A stretch of DNA of 64,000 nucleotides from assembly GCA_963281255.1 (NCBI GenBank), contig OY725491.1:2108001-2172000 (forward strand), in the 5' to 3' direction. A program made the translations under genes and the position numbers. A model generated the notes under the pieces. That model was given only the letters and a program-made list of their open reading frames with translations, was not told the origin of the DNA and did not search any database. The DNA comes from Aphrocallistes beatrix (Eukaryota > Porifera > Hexactinellida > Sceptrulophora > Aphrocallistidae). Positions within the stretch are counted from its first letter, which is position 1; every line of letters begins with the position of its first letter. Shown here one piece after another: positions 30,617 through 43,007 of this stretch.

Positions 30617-33600
30617 CAGTTATTGGAAGCATTAATCCAGACTGTGACTTGGTGTGGAGGGATGTTTGCTACAAATATTTCACTCAACAGAAGAACTGGT
30701 ATGACGCAAACTCTAGTTGCGTAGCTTGGGGAGGGGGATTGGTGAATCTGTCTTCACAGAGAACAATCAACGTTGCAACTGCAATACAGCCGGATTCTTC
30801 GTCAGCTTGGGTTTCTAACGCCACCTCAACAGCTTGTGGTTATTTGAAAATTAATACTATGCAAGAGACATCACAGCTGAATGGGGAATGCTCGATGTTA
30901 TTGTATTACATCTGCAGCAAGTCAAGTAAGCCGTTATTGTTGTTCAACTTATCGAATCTATTTACATCTATTACAATGCAGTCTATGGTTAGAAACAATT
31001 AAATTAACCAGTGTACTTTCATAGAGTTTACTGTGCAAGGTTGAAACATGTCTAGTAATATTACCCGCAGGATGTTTGATAAAAAATAGAAACTTGACCC
31101 AAATCTGTTTGTCTAAATAGACTACAACTTTTTGGTAAATGAAAGTGCTTACTATATCAGAACATAGAGACAACTTTTCAAATATGTATTATCGGTAAAA
31201 TTAGATGTGTATATTTCTGATCAGTGCAAAATTTTATTTTTGTACAATGTAAAAATGTTAAGGTACTGAACTCAACATTAATTTAATAAAAAGATTTTCA
31301 TACTACAAAAATGTATACTACCTTATTCACAAAATGACTCTAGTTCGATAATGAACTTACGCTATAGTAATATGAAGTAAACAAATTCATGAATAATCGG
31401 GAAAGATTGAGCTCGGTTTAATTTAGTCGGACTAAAGTTTAAAACCATTCAGAAATACAGAAATCTTTAGTAAAGTTGATTAAATGCTTTATCCTCCTAT
31501 GTATAATCTAATTATTAGTAATCGATGAACCTCCTACTAATCTCACACTTGTGCAAGAGGGTGCTACCTCAGTGACGTTAACCTGGCTACCTCCAACCCT
31601 TGCAGATCCTACTGACAACATAATCCACTACGTTATCAACTATTCTGGATTGGAGCTAGATACTGCGATACGGAATGACACAGTTTATCCTTCCAACACA
31701 TCCAACAAAACAAACATAGCCAATGCCAGTACTATAACCAATGGATCTAACGTGAGCAGGAGTATGGATGAGAGCTACACACTAACTAAGTTAGAAGAGT
31801 ACACGGCCTATACAGTCCATATAATAGCTTTCTCCAGAAAGAGAGGAAGAACTGGAGAAGTTGTGGGTGAAATTAGAACACCTCAAGATGGTAAGCGCAC
31901 AAACAAACATTCTATCAAAAACTAAAAAATGAATTATCGTCTTAGGTTTGAGAATACTTTGAGGTGACCTTAAAAAATTAATTTTGACTTACTTCTATTA
32001 TTAGAAAGCTACATTATGGATAATTATCTGGAATTAGGGAAAACATTTACTTATTTTACTGTCGCTCTCGTCCGCCCTGGCTCCTGAGTATACTACTATG
32101 AACAAGTTTATTATTGTGTATACATTTAAACATTTCCTTCTACCTCTTTTAGTTCCCAGCGGAGTTCCACTCTCCATACGTACTACAGCTCTGTCTGCTA
32201 TCACTCTATTCATCACATGGCTCCCTCCTAACTCCAGTCTGATAAACGGGATCATAACTAACTTCACTCTCCAGTACAACAGCACTAAGAGGAATGGTCC
32301 TCAGAATGTACAGAAGGTTATACCAGTCACTGAAGGGATGAACAACTTCTATCATATCTTGGATGGATTGGCGTATGGAGGTCCTAACTATACTATTAGC
32401 ATAGCAGCTAATACAGTAATGGGACAAGGTCCTTTCTCTGCTGCCTTAACTGCACAAACTCAACACTCAGGTACTAGCAGTATACATTTATTTCTTTAAC
32501 AATAATGTTGGCAACTATTCTTATTTTGATGCAATACTTTAGCAACTGTTGCACCCCATAACCTGATCTACACCATGAGATCTGCTACTACAATGCAGCT
32601 TAGCTGGGAGTCTCCATTAGAAAAGGACATAGATGGAATACCTCAGAAGTACATTGTAACTTACAGAGGATTCCCATTGGATAATGTGTTGCATAATCTG
32701 AGTTACATTTACAACAGCAGTGATCAACGGGGAGAATCTGTCCTAGAAGATTTGCAGGAAAACACTACCTATAGCATCTCCGTATACCTAATAGTGTCTG
32801 GGATATACAGTCCTGCTGCAAACATAACCGTGTCAACTCGAGATACTGGTAAGTAAATTAAGAAATTAAGTGAAATTGTGTGATACATATATACACTCAT
32901 ACTTTTGTGGAGGAAGTTTTTAGCAGCAGGAAAGAGAGTTAAGGATGCATGGTTTATATTTGAATTTCGAAAAATAAAATAGCGCCATATACAGCTAAAT
33001 TGATCCTATATGCGAAATTTAATAGAAATTGGATTGTAGATTTCGCAGGATCGCCCATACAATATCCATACATACAGATGTAGTTACACAGCCCCTGCCA
33101 TAATATACTTGCAGGTCAATAATCCTTACTTCAAAACTCGATTAATGTGTGTGGTTGAAACCGCTTCAACCAAATACCAATTTAACCGAATAATGGTCAG
33201 ACCAAATAATTTGGTCAACCGAATATTTGGTTAACCAAATAAATATTGACAAATTTAGATGGAATAGGGCGAGGATTGTCAAGAATACGTGTATTTTGGT
33301 CCGTAGTACATTATTTATTAGGAATTATTATTAGCAGGAATTACGTACTTCCAGTTCTGGATCAATAATAAATTTCTCCAATTGTGACATTGAGTCAAAG
33401 GATGCAGCAATCAACTAATTATGTCTAGGAATTTGAATATACGTACGTGCATTAAACGTTTATACAAAAATATAATCAAGTATAAGTAGGACTGTTGCGT
33501 GGTATTCTGAGGCACCGTGGTATTTTGAGGCACTAGTCAAATTAACCATGGATATTCAACTTGCGTGGTATTCTGAGGTAACACCAATCCTGTGATCATG

Positions 33601-36600
33601 ATGCGATCATTTACATAGTTCTAATTTAGACAATGACTTTCCATTTGAGTAGTGATACTTGTATGTTTTCTCTGCTCTAAATAGTGTATTGTGCTTCATG
33701 ACCTGGAATGCTTATTAAATAATATGTTTATTCGTCTCATTATTCAGGACATACAATACAAATAGAAAAATCTGTGAGTACTGTTGCGTGGTATTTTGAG
33801 ATATATCGTAGTATTCTGAGATTTTGTTTCGCTTACTCAAATGGCCTTGTGGTTCAATCGGTTTCATCGTAACCTGATAACCACCGCCACCAAATTGTGG
33901 AACATGACACAATTTGATGGCACGCGACACAATTTACTATGGTAGAATCCCATATGGACCATGGATAAAGTATATGTTTCATTCATGGTCCTCTATTTGT
34001 ATTGTATGTCCTGAATAATGAGACGAATAAACATATTATTTAATACGGCTTACTTATATATCGGCTAGCCGATATATAAGCAAATCTCGCCGATATTTAA
34101 GTATTCGCTAAAACTATAAGTGATAGAGCTTAGCCTTAGCGATTGAAAACAGCAGTTTCCTATAGCTTTATAATACAATATTTAGAGCTAAAACCTTGGA
34201 TTATGAGATATCCCTTGCCAAAAGCAGAAAATCGTCGAAATTGAATATTTTTAAGAAAATTTCTCTTCCCAAATAATTTTCAGAATCGGGTCAAAATAAA
34301 CGTATGAAGTTCGAAAATGTACTGTTGACTTTTATTATTGATGTTAAAGCTAATTTTTATTGATTTTAAGATGAAAATCCACATCTTTTGTTGAATATAC
34401 TACGATGTCATTTTTTAACAGAAAATTTGTCTTCCGAAATTGGAACTTTCTTGGACTATGTTTTCAAGGATGCCTTTGACTATCTTTACTGATATTTTGG
34501 TCTTGTTTAGATATTTTTCGGGTTTTCGTCGATTACTCCTTGACTGACTATATTATCAACGAGCGAATTTGAACTCCTCTGTACTTGCAATCCTCGCAAG
34601 TTTTAGCATTTCAATGAACCAAAGCATAGCATCGAATTTGTAGTATCCAAGTATCAGTATGATCAACCTGTACATATTTCATAGTTCTCGAACAGATGTT
34701 TCGCAAATTTTAGCAACGTACAGTAATGAAGCAACCACAGAATCTAAAACCAATGCGTATATAATTACTATTCTTGTTTGGTGACACTCGTTATATGTTA
34801 CATATGGAGATTATATTTTAGCCGTTACTTATATACCGGCGAATACTTATATATCGGCGAGATTTACTTATATATCGGCGAATACTTATATATCGGCGAG
34901 ATTTGCTTATAGTATATCGGCTAGCCGATAGTATCGGCGGCCGATATATAAGTAAGCCGTATTTAATAAGCATTCCAGGTCATGAAGCACAATACACTAT
35001 TTAGAGCAGGGAAAACATACAAGTATCATCACTCAAATGGAAAGTCATTGTATAAATTGGAACTATGTAAATGATCGCATCATGATCACAGGATTGGTGT
35101 TGCCTCAGAATACCACGGTACCTCAGAATACCACGCAACAGGACTATTAGATTTATTTGTGTTCGGACCACCTCATGTAAGAACATGTGATTGTGTTGGG
35201 AAAGCATGCAAATTATTTAGTTGACCAAATTATTCGGTTGACCAAATTATTTGTTGGTTGACCAAATTATTCTGTTACAACGAAATTAGTATTTGGTTTT
35301 CAACCGAATACCAAATAATGATATTTAGTTACAAACCGAATATCAACTATTCGGTTTAAACCCTTTTTGGTTTGTGGGGGTCTTTTGGCTATGGCTCCAC
35401 TAAGTTCTGAGCTCAGACGAAAATGTTGACTCATCATGGAATTAGTATGACGTCTTTGTCACCTTTTTATACTTAGAAATTTCAGTTTTTCGGCTATAAC
35501 TCAGCCATTTTAGGTGATAGAAGGCTGAAATTTTAATAGGATATGTAGATTAATATTCTTCACATATAATACATCATTAAAAAATGATGACTCATCACTC
35601 TGTTATGACATCATCATTATGCATCAAAAATTTAAAATTTGACAAATTTGATTATTTTTCGAGTGATATCGATTTTAACAGTAAGACAGACATATTTAGA
35701 GATGTTATCTCCCTTATAATTAGCCCAAGCACCCAAAGGGCGTCTCCAGCGGACACAAAGTGTCTGTCATCCCACGCAGTGCAAGTAAGCGAAGCGCGCT
35801 TGTGTAACATGAATACTCGATGTTTTTCAAAATTAAGACAACACATACATTACATGATCATATAATTGCTGAACTTCTTTTATAAAATGCATTCTTAATT
35901 TTTAAAAATTAGTCGTGTACTTGCATATACTTACCCAGTATGTACTTAAGGAATTTAGTGGTTAGCTTTTTTCACCTCTGAATGAATTAGCACTTTAGAA
36001 CAGATTGTGTGAACTTGTTCATTTTTTATCTCGAATTGCTCTAAAATTCTATAATTTATTCATTAATAAGACTACATACTAAATTATAATAACTTAATTA
36101 ACCACTAATTAACTATTACTTGTTATAACCATTGTTTAGTATTACATGTAACCATCTGATATACTATAGGATGTTATGGTTGTATGGAAATACATTTAAT
36201 TTTTCTAGCTACCCGTACCCGCTATGTTATTGTGCAATTTGGTAAAGTGGAGAGTGGCAATATTAAGCAATTGTAACAGTTTGTACTTGTGGACATTTTG
36301 ATTCAATTCAATGGATACACATGTATTATAGCCCCGTAACTCAGGTCTAATTATTCTGGAAATAAGCAAAATCTGGGAGAAATCAAAGGGTGACTCCAGC
36401 AGGAACGAAACGTGTGCAAGTTAAGTAGTGTATAGACATTACATCTAATTAATTATCATTTCTATTTACTAAATTTATTGCCACTAGTTCCCTCCAAACC
36501 TGTGCAGAACCTAGTAGTGAATGAGACAAGTCAGTTTTCTGCAGTCGTCTTCTGGCAGTCTCCTCCTCTCCGAGGACAGAATGCTAGGATCCTTTACTAC

Positions 36601-39600
36601 AGTGTCACCACCACCTATACTGACCCTTCTACCAGCATACCGCAACTCATTGATAACTTCTCCTGGACTAACACAACTTTCAATGAGTACATAATCCTGA
36701 GATATCTATGGCACTCTGTCTACTTTACCGTGACCGTTACTCCCGTAACTCAGCATGGAATGGGACCCAATGCATCGACTACTTTCCTTTTGAGAAAAGG
36801 TAATAGTTAATTAAAAATAGCGAAGTGAAGGACGATATTGATAAGTGTTTATGAGTGATGGGTGAGTCATTAATTAAGTATCAAGATTTAATTTTCATTA
36901 TTTTTTTCATTTCTAAAGTGACATTTATATCAATAATGATTTTTCTTAGAAACAATTCCTGATATCTACAATCCGATGAGAGACCAATTTATAACGATAG
37001 AGAATGTTTCAGAGTTTCGGACTTTTGATTTTGAATGTGCAGCAGAAGGTAATCCAACTCCTCTCATTAACTGGTACAGGAGGGATGGATCAAACATTAA
37101 GAACTATCAACCCTACTCCCATAACGTCAACTTCACAACAAATGATCTCAAATCGAACCAGACTAACGTGTACATATGCAACGCTTCAAACAGAGTAGAG
37201 TCTGTACTCAGGACAATTACTATCAATGTTATCACAGAAAATATTCCACTAAGCATTCTTAACGACACGGTTAATCAAATTGATCAACAGCCTTCAGTGG
37301 ACAATCTTCAAGCTGGCAACATTACTCTGCTGGTCAATGCAACTTTAACCTCTGCAGACATGTCCCAGGGGCAGGGCTATCCAGACTCCATCAATTGCTC
37401 AGAAAGGATGAAGCAGGACACTATGTTGTATCCTAACTGCTTCACTAATAATAGTATTGATCAAGTTAGGGCCGCGGCAGAGATATTACCGCAAGTTACT
37501 ACAAGGTTAGAGGAGGATGGACTTGACCGACTAACATCTGAGTTAATCTTCTCCGTCAACGCTAAAGCAATCCAATCTTCTCTCGAGATTCAGAGTGGTA
37601 CTACACAGAATAGTAATTTAGAGGTAAGCGACGTAATACATATTTTGAGATATTTAAACATTGTAAAAAAGGGCTAAGAAAATCAGTCAGTGCCAAACGA
37701 ATCAATATTCTCCTATACTATATTTACTGGCATTAAAGACTAGTGTACGGTGTATTAGGGATTGATATGCTCCCGCAAACACCAAGGTAATTGAATCCTT
37801 AAGACCTTTTATTAATTTAAACAAGGGGTTTTCTAACAGACAAAATTCCCTAATACACTAAAACAAAACTAAATACTCACATAAATAAATCGAAAGGACC
37901 TTAAATTACTGAACTTATTGTGTTATGGATTCGAATCTACATTTTGTTTTAATGTCTAGGTCGCATGTAGAGTTTTCAGAGAATCTTATAGAACAGAAAT
38001 TAGTGTCTCTAACTCTATTTTCGCTTTCGAGGTTCTAATACCTAAGATTGTATCAGCGATTACGAAAAACAGCTCAAACCTGACTCTTGGACAGCCTAAT
38101 AGCACTGTCTATTCAGAGTCAGTGCTAATACAACCTGAAAACTTGGCTGAGAAGGACAACATCACATTTCCAACCTCTTCTCTCTCAGACTACAGACAGC
38201 GTGTTGTAGTACCTTCTGACTTGTTACTCAGCTTACCTAACCACACAAACACAACCAATACGTCCACTCTTGTAAGTATTTCCATCTTTATAATTACAAT
38301 TCTTATGTGTATCCCGAATGAAGTATCAATTTTTATTTACAATTATTTCATTTAGATCTCTACTACTGTCGTAGGAGACAATTCAAGTACTGGTTACAAT
38401 AGAATTTTAACAATTACTTTCACTCAGAAATCCTACAATTTCTCAAGGAATATAACACAGCTCAGCAATAATGTAAGTTTTAATCTATACCTAAGATTCT
38501 GCAAGAGGTCGCCTAGGCAAAATCAACTTTAATAATGTTATGACTCAATTTTTTCATGTACAGTATTCGTAAATTCAACATCTTCATACAATTACAATCA
38601 GTGTTGCATGTATGTATCTATCTATCTACGTAATGTATTTCTCTTTAGATTAGCTTACACTTTCCATCACAGCCTCCTCCTCCAGGCTATGAGCTCATCT
38701 GTGTCTTCTTTAACTCCACCACGAGAGAATGGTCCGATGTAGGAGTCCGTCTACTCCGATATGACAAGGAGACCAATAACGCAATATGCACCACGAATCA
38801 TTTGAGCACTTTTTCTGTTCTAATCCGCACGAGAAAGGGGGAAGAGAGTAAAATCGAGAAATTGATTCTCTCCGTGGTGTCTTATGCACTTATGAGCATC
38901 TCCTTCATTGCTCTCTTAGTAGTGCTGATTTTATACACTGTTGCAAGAAAACATTTCTTTAAATTAGACATTGATAATAAAGTTAATCAAGTCCCAGTGC
39001 TCTATTTCAATCAAACTCTTGCTCTTTTCTTTGCTACTGGAGTGTTCATCTTTGGCATAGAGATAGCTAACAAGTTGAATGATCATCTTTGTCTGGTTGT
39101 AGCCGCGCTCTTGCACTACTTCTGGATAGCTGCACTATCTTGGAGTTTGTGTTTGGGGATATATTTAGTATATGCTTCCTTCACAAGTAAGTTTTCTTTT
39201 TCATATTTGTATGGTGTAAAATATGACCAATTAACAATGCAATATTGTTAACACTGGTTTGAATTCCTCTATTATATTCAAGAAAAAAATATTTTATGTG
39301 TTTATTAAATATTTTAGCTCATCTGAAGAAAATCTGGAAATACCTGATGATACTAGGATGGGGATTCCCCTTACCTTTCGTGGTCACTTCATTAGCGACT
39401 CGAGGTGAAACCTATGTAAACAAGGAAAATGACTACTGCTGGGTCTCTACTGATGGTTGGATCATATGGTTGTTTTTGGGTCCCATCTACTTCATCATTA
39501 TCGTAAACATATTTTTATTCATTTTGTTCATTGTAAAATATCACTCGGTTAAAATATCCAAGAAAACAATGGATCCTAGAAATATTAAGGATACTTTCTC

Positions 39601-40144
39601 AAAAGCAATCATCATGACTTTTGTGCTAGCATTACCCTGGGTGGTAACTCTAATTAAAATTATTACCCACTTTTTTAAAGGAGATGAATCCGCACTTGCC
39701 AATACGATTTTAGATTGGACGTTTCTTTTATTTAATTTTCCGGCTGGGATAACTCTCTTGATCTATGCACTGCCTGAATATTTACTTTACAGACGAAAAT
39801 CATCTGGCGATAATAATAATAATAGGTTTGCAAGATCAAACGAGAAGCCTCCAAAAAAGTATAATGTAAAAAACCCGAAAACAAGGACATCCCAAGAGAA
39901 TTCTGCATCTCACACTTCAACAGATAAGAGAGCAGTAACAGAAGGTTCTGAATCTATGAATACTAATTCCGCTCAAGATGCTGGCAGCCTAAACAGTCGG
40001 ACAAGTTCGAGTGAAGCTTACAGGAACAAATTTGCAGAAACAAATTCAAACCAAAGTCAGCCAAGTTTTGATGAGTCCACCAACACTGCAGTGAGACTTA
40101 ATAGTTTCGAATCCACTGGTATGGAAATAGAAACACAGCTTTGA
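30617..40144 (+). CDS. Adhesion GPCR: CTLD, 4 FN3, Ig, GAIN/GPS, 7TM
   Basis: Ten exons with agreeing phases: 30617-30925, 31519-31890, 32153-32470, 32543-32848, 36488-36799, 36950-37623, 37960-38271, 38356-38472, 38649-39186 and 39318-40144; at least about 1,360 aa. Exon 1 is a short C-type lectin-like domain (CYKYFTQQKNWYDANSSC to YYICSK) without calcium-site motifs. Exons 2-5 are one FN3 each. Exon 6 opens with an Ig domain (FECAAEGNPTPLINWYRR, VYICNASN) and runs into the GAIN region. Exon 9 has the GPS (ICTTNHLSTFSVL, probable cut after HL), TM1-3 and HYFWIAALSWSLCLGIYL. Exon 10 has GWGFPLPF, the ECL2 pair YCWVS, TM4-7 and a Ser/Thr/Asn-rich tail. It is probably an autoproteolysed surface receptor; the ligand is unknown. 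The 5' end is uncertain: 30,617 follows a TTTTACAG acceptor and the signal-peptide exon was not found. Confidence 0.9.
33493..35140. mobile_element. Foldback element with TGTTGCGTGG ends and GGAC duplication
   Basis: TGTTGCGTGGTATTCTGAGG at the left and its inverse at the right, with GGAC on both sides (33489-33492, 35141-35144). The arms (about 280 bases) include TGATCATGATGCGATCATTT and its complement near 35,075. TGTT...AACA ends with a 4-bp duplication resemble Ginger elements, but no gene is present. Confidence 0.65.
34046..34959. mobile_element. Mutator-like non-autonomous element, 9-bp duplication
   Basis: CGGCTTACTTATATATCGGC at the left and GCCGATATATAAGTAAGCCG at the right. TATTTAATA is duplicated at 34037-34045 and 34960-34968. 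The ends are built of TATATATCGGC sub-repeats. The 700-base interior shows no gene. It is the same family as 57,598-58,886. Confidence 0.85.
35813..36487. other. Intron sequence, nothing recognised
   Basis: The AT-rich remainder of the receptor intron 32849-36487, between the transposon nest and the fourth FN3 exon. Confidence 0.4.
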
Positions 40145-40325
40145 AGTTCATGTTTTTTACTAAGTGTCTTATTTTCTGCTTCAATCACCATACTTCCCAG
40201 TTGTATACCTTGAAATTTGCTTTGGAAATTGGTTCTTGCTGATTCTTTGTAACACTATATGTAGTTTTCTTTAATAATTTAGATGTATAAATAACTTGTG
40301 ATGTAATTAGTTACTGATATTTGCT

Positions 40326-40331
40326 ATTAAA
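40326..40331 (+). promoter_or_regulatory. Variant poly(A) signal ATTAAA of the adhesion GPCR
   Basis: ATTAAA 181 bases after the receptor stop; no AATAAA lies nearer on this strand. Confidence 0.35.
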
Positions 40332-40404
40332 ACATGTACATTTTCATAATTATACATAATTTTGACGGACATACATATGTTGCAGAGATGCCAATGCTAA
40401 TCCA

Positions 40405-40545
40405 ATTCCATACATGCCAACTTGAGCCATGATAAAAGATGGATGTGACGTTGAATTTGGCGGGACATGGTGGGACGAAATCGAAATACGTAGAATCCAT
40501 AAAAGTGGGACATAATCGAGAAATTTCATGTAAAAACCTCGGCTT
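40405..40545 (-). mobile_element. MITE of the ACATGCCAAC family, reverse
   Basis: CATACATGCCAACTTGAGCC, ATGATAAAAG, TTGGCGGGACATGGTGGGAC and GAGAAATTTCATGTAAAAAC. Truncated at the far end. Confidence 0.65.
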
Positions 40546-40894
40546 GCATTTATGCAATCCAAGATAATTATCCAACCCAATCGAGTTTTGGGCAATCAAT
40601 CACATTATTTGTAAATACAATCCAATATTTTAATCGATATAACAATAATCGATTGGACATCAATTTCATTTTTTTTCATCGATATTTAGCCACTAATTAA
40701 CAAGCAAATAGATATGCGATAACCATTCAAAGTTTTGAGTTAATGATAAACCAAACAATACCAAAAAATATTAATGAAAATTCATCAATTACGTATAGTA
40801 TCCAATCGATAGACTATATTTATGACAATCCTACAAAAATTGGCAATTGCAATCGATAATTGTCGCGACTGGATTGGATGATTTTCAGAGGCCG
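40546..40894. other. No gene; AT-rich with repeated ATCGAT words
   Basis: Numerous ATCGATT/AATCGAT words occur (for example 40,634, 40,649, 40,678, 40,804, 40,850), perhaps part of a repeat. No gene is seen. Confidence 0.3.
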
Positions 40895-41215
40895 TTTAGG
40901 GACATTTCTAAGTGTTTTTACACTCCTTTCACAAAATTGACTCCAAAACAGAGGGGAAATCGCCTGGACTTTTGTAATTAAGGGAAAAATTGGGGTGTAG
41001 AGGAATGAAAACGAGTCTTATGCAGTGACGAATCGCTTTACGAACTGTTTCATCCCAGTTCAGTCCAAAATGATAGAGTTTGGTCCACTGAGAGCTCTAA
41101 AGTTCTACCTCGTGGAATTATTAAAAACCCCTAAAATCATGGTCTGGGCAATTATGAGCTAGAGTGATCTCTCAGAATTGCGAAAAGGGTGACCACTGGC
41201 CGCGTTGAGCAGGTA
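40895..41215 (+). pseudogene. Tc1-type transposase relic
   Basis: The plus frame around 41,005-41,110 reads KRVLCSDESLYELFHP, then NDRVWSTESSKVLPRGI, the region around the second catalytic acid of Tc1-like transposases. A TGA lies just before it and further stops follow, so it is a decayed fragment. Confidence 0.6.
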
Positions 41216-42244
41216 ACCTCTATGTACAGGTGACCGATAATTATTTTTAGGAGGCCATTAGAACAGGTCCCACTGTATTATACAATTTAATTTATTTCAC
41301 TAAATATTTAATGTTATATTCTTAAACTTCAAGGACCGCCATAGTTTGTTCTTCTCAACCGATAATATCAACGACTGTTTGTTCAAATTAATTGGATCTA
41401 TCTGGAAAAGTCCCTCACAGACGGGATGGGAGTATCTTTCAAGCTTATTACACATTCACAGGCACTATCAAACCCGCCGATTGATAGGCCCTTCTCTACG
41501 CTCCTATTCATAGCAAGGGTCCCTAACCAGGGGGTGTACACTCCCGGTGCAATGCGATGTTTATGTAAATATCATTGATATTTACTAGATACTACTCTCG
41601 AATTATCCCTTTTTAGTTGATTAAATACAGGATTCTTGTTCTCCTTAGCATACTATTCAAAAGATTTATGAGTTATTTATTTTCAAACATTTAATTGTAG
41701 TTTAGCTATTCAAAATCTACAACAGAAATATAGATTCAAGTTTGTTAGTAACTTTAATTATTATGATCAAGTGTAATAAACTGCTACTGTTATGATATAA
41801 ATGTACGAACTATATATACAGCAGAAATGTCAGTCATCCGAACGTGATGGGACCAAAGGGGGTTTGGATACTGAAATGTTCGGATAACTGATGTTCTACT
41901 GTACCTGAAAATACATTATGTACATAAGTATATGAACAAGTCAGGCGTCATATACGATGTCTCACTTGCTTGTACTGATTCGCACTTTCGTATACGTCCA
42001 GTATGCGACAACGTGAATGCTGCAATCATCAGATAGGTCATATTGAGGGATTGTAGTTGTCAAATTGGAACTTGCATATTTTCGAATTACTAGGGAACTA
42101 ATTATTTCACTCTATTCTATGAAGTGGAATATGTATTCCCATCGTCATTTTACATACAACGTAATTATCAATTTGCTGTTCATAATAATGTTTGTAATTG
42201 AATAGACACGCCCTACTCAGTTGGAATGTAGTCAAATACGAATG
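41216..42244. other. No gene; scattered MITE pieces
   Basis: GGTCCCACTGTATTA (41,264) looks like a pogo end. CTCACAGACGGGATGGGAGT (41,413) recurs at 10,986. An 83-base pogo-type element lies at 41,819-41,901. Otherwise AT-rich and unassigned. Confidence 0.35.
41819..41901. mobile_element. Miniature pogo-type element, 83 bases
   Basis: TA, then CAGCAGAAATGTCAGTCATC, and at the right GATAACTGATGTTCTACTG, then TA. Inverted ends of about 28 bases around GTTCGGAT words. Confidence 0.65.
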
Positions 42245-42415
42245 TAGTCAAATATAAAGCCATAAATTATAATAAGAATTCATATGAACTGACTTGAGGG
42301 AGGAAGTCCGACAACTCGCAACACGAAAATTCGCAACATGACAATCCTCATAAAATCTACTACTTTATTATTCATTTTATTAAGCGAAGTCAAGTATTTA
42401 ACTAGTTATTAATTA
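42245..42415 (-). repeat. Dispersed repeat, inverse copy at 60,252
   Basis: AAGCCATAAATTATAATAAG, CTTGAGGGAGGAAGTCCGAC, AACTCGCAACACG and TTATTAAG-CGAAGTCAAGTAT recur in opposite orientation at 60,252-60,410. A third, shorter relative with GTTGCGAGTTGTCGTGTTGC lies at 46,458. Confidence 0.6.
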
Positions 42416-42926
42416 TTGTCATTTAATCAATACAAGCGCGCTTCGCGCTTGCTTGCGCTGCGCAGCTGGCGGACACTTTGTGTCCGCCGGAGGCTCCCTT
42501 CGGTAGCCTGGAGTCACATTGGTTAATTATAAGGGAGATAACATCTCTAAATATGTCTGTCCTACTGTGCTAATCGATATCACTCGAAAAATCACCAAAT
42601 TTGTGAATTTAAAATTTTTTGATGCGTAATGATGACGTAATAACAAAGTGATGAGTCATCATTTTTTGATGATAGTTGCATCATATGTGAGACATGTTAG
42701 TATACAGATTCTATTAAAATTTCAGCCTTCTATCTCCTATAATGGCTGAGTTATGCCCGAATAACTGTGTTGCTTAACTTTTAAAAATGTGACAATGACG
42801 TCATAATTCCATGATGAGTCGACATTTTGCTCTGAACTCAGAACTTACTGGAGCCATAGCCAAAAGACTCCCACATGCCAAAAATCAGCTTTCTGAGCCC
42901 GGCAGTTTCTTTAATCAATTCGTTAC

Positions 42927-42927
<1 letters not shown>

Positions 42928-43003
<76 letters not shown>
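42928..43003. repeat. (TA)n microsatellite
   Basis: About 75 bases of nearly pure TA repeat. It is part of the variable AT tract of the Helitron-like family and the target of the Ginger-type insertion. Confidence 0.9.

Positions 43004-43007
<4 letters not shown>

Larger units (their letters stand above)
33152..35368. mobile_element. Element with ACCAAATAATTTGGT sub-repeats at both ends
   Basis: The left end has GGTTGAAACC, ACCAAATAATTTGGTCAACC and GGTTAACCAAAT. The right end has AGTTGACCAAATTATTCGG and TTCGGTTTAAACC. The inverted ends are built of these 15-20-base sub-repeats. It is interrupted by the TGTTGCGTGG element. The family is unknown. Confidence 0.55.
33121..35812 (+). mobile_element. 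Helitron-like copy holding a nest of three further elements
   Basis: 5' end AATCCTTACTTCAAAACTCG at 33,121; 3' part from GGGGGTCTTTTGGCTATGGC (35,376) to GAAGCGCGCTTGTG (about 35,812). Everything between is insertion. It lies in the receptor intron 32849-36487, sense to the gene. Confidence 0.65.

Noticed and set aside
33121-35812. LTR or retroviral insertion
   Set aside because: All repeated ends are inverted, not direct, and no reverse transcriptase, capsid or envelope sequence is seen.
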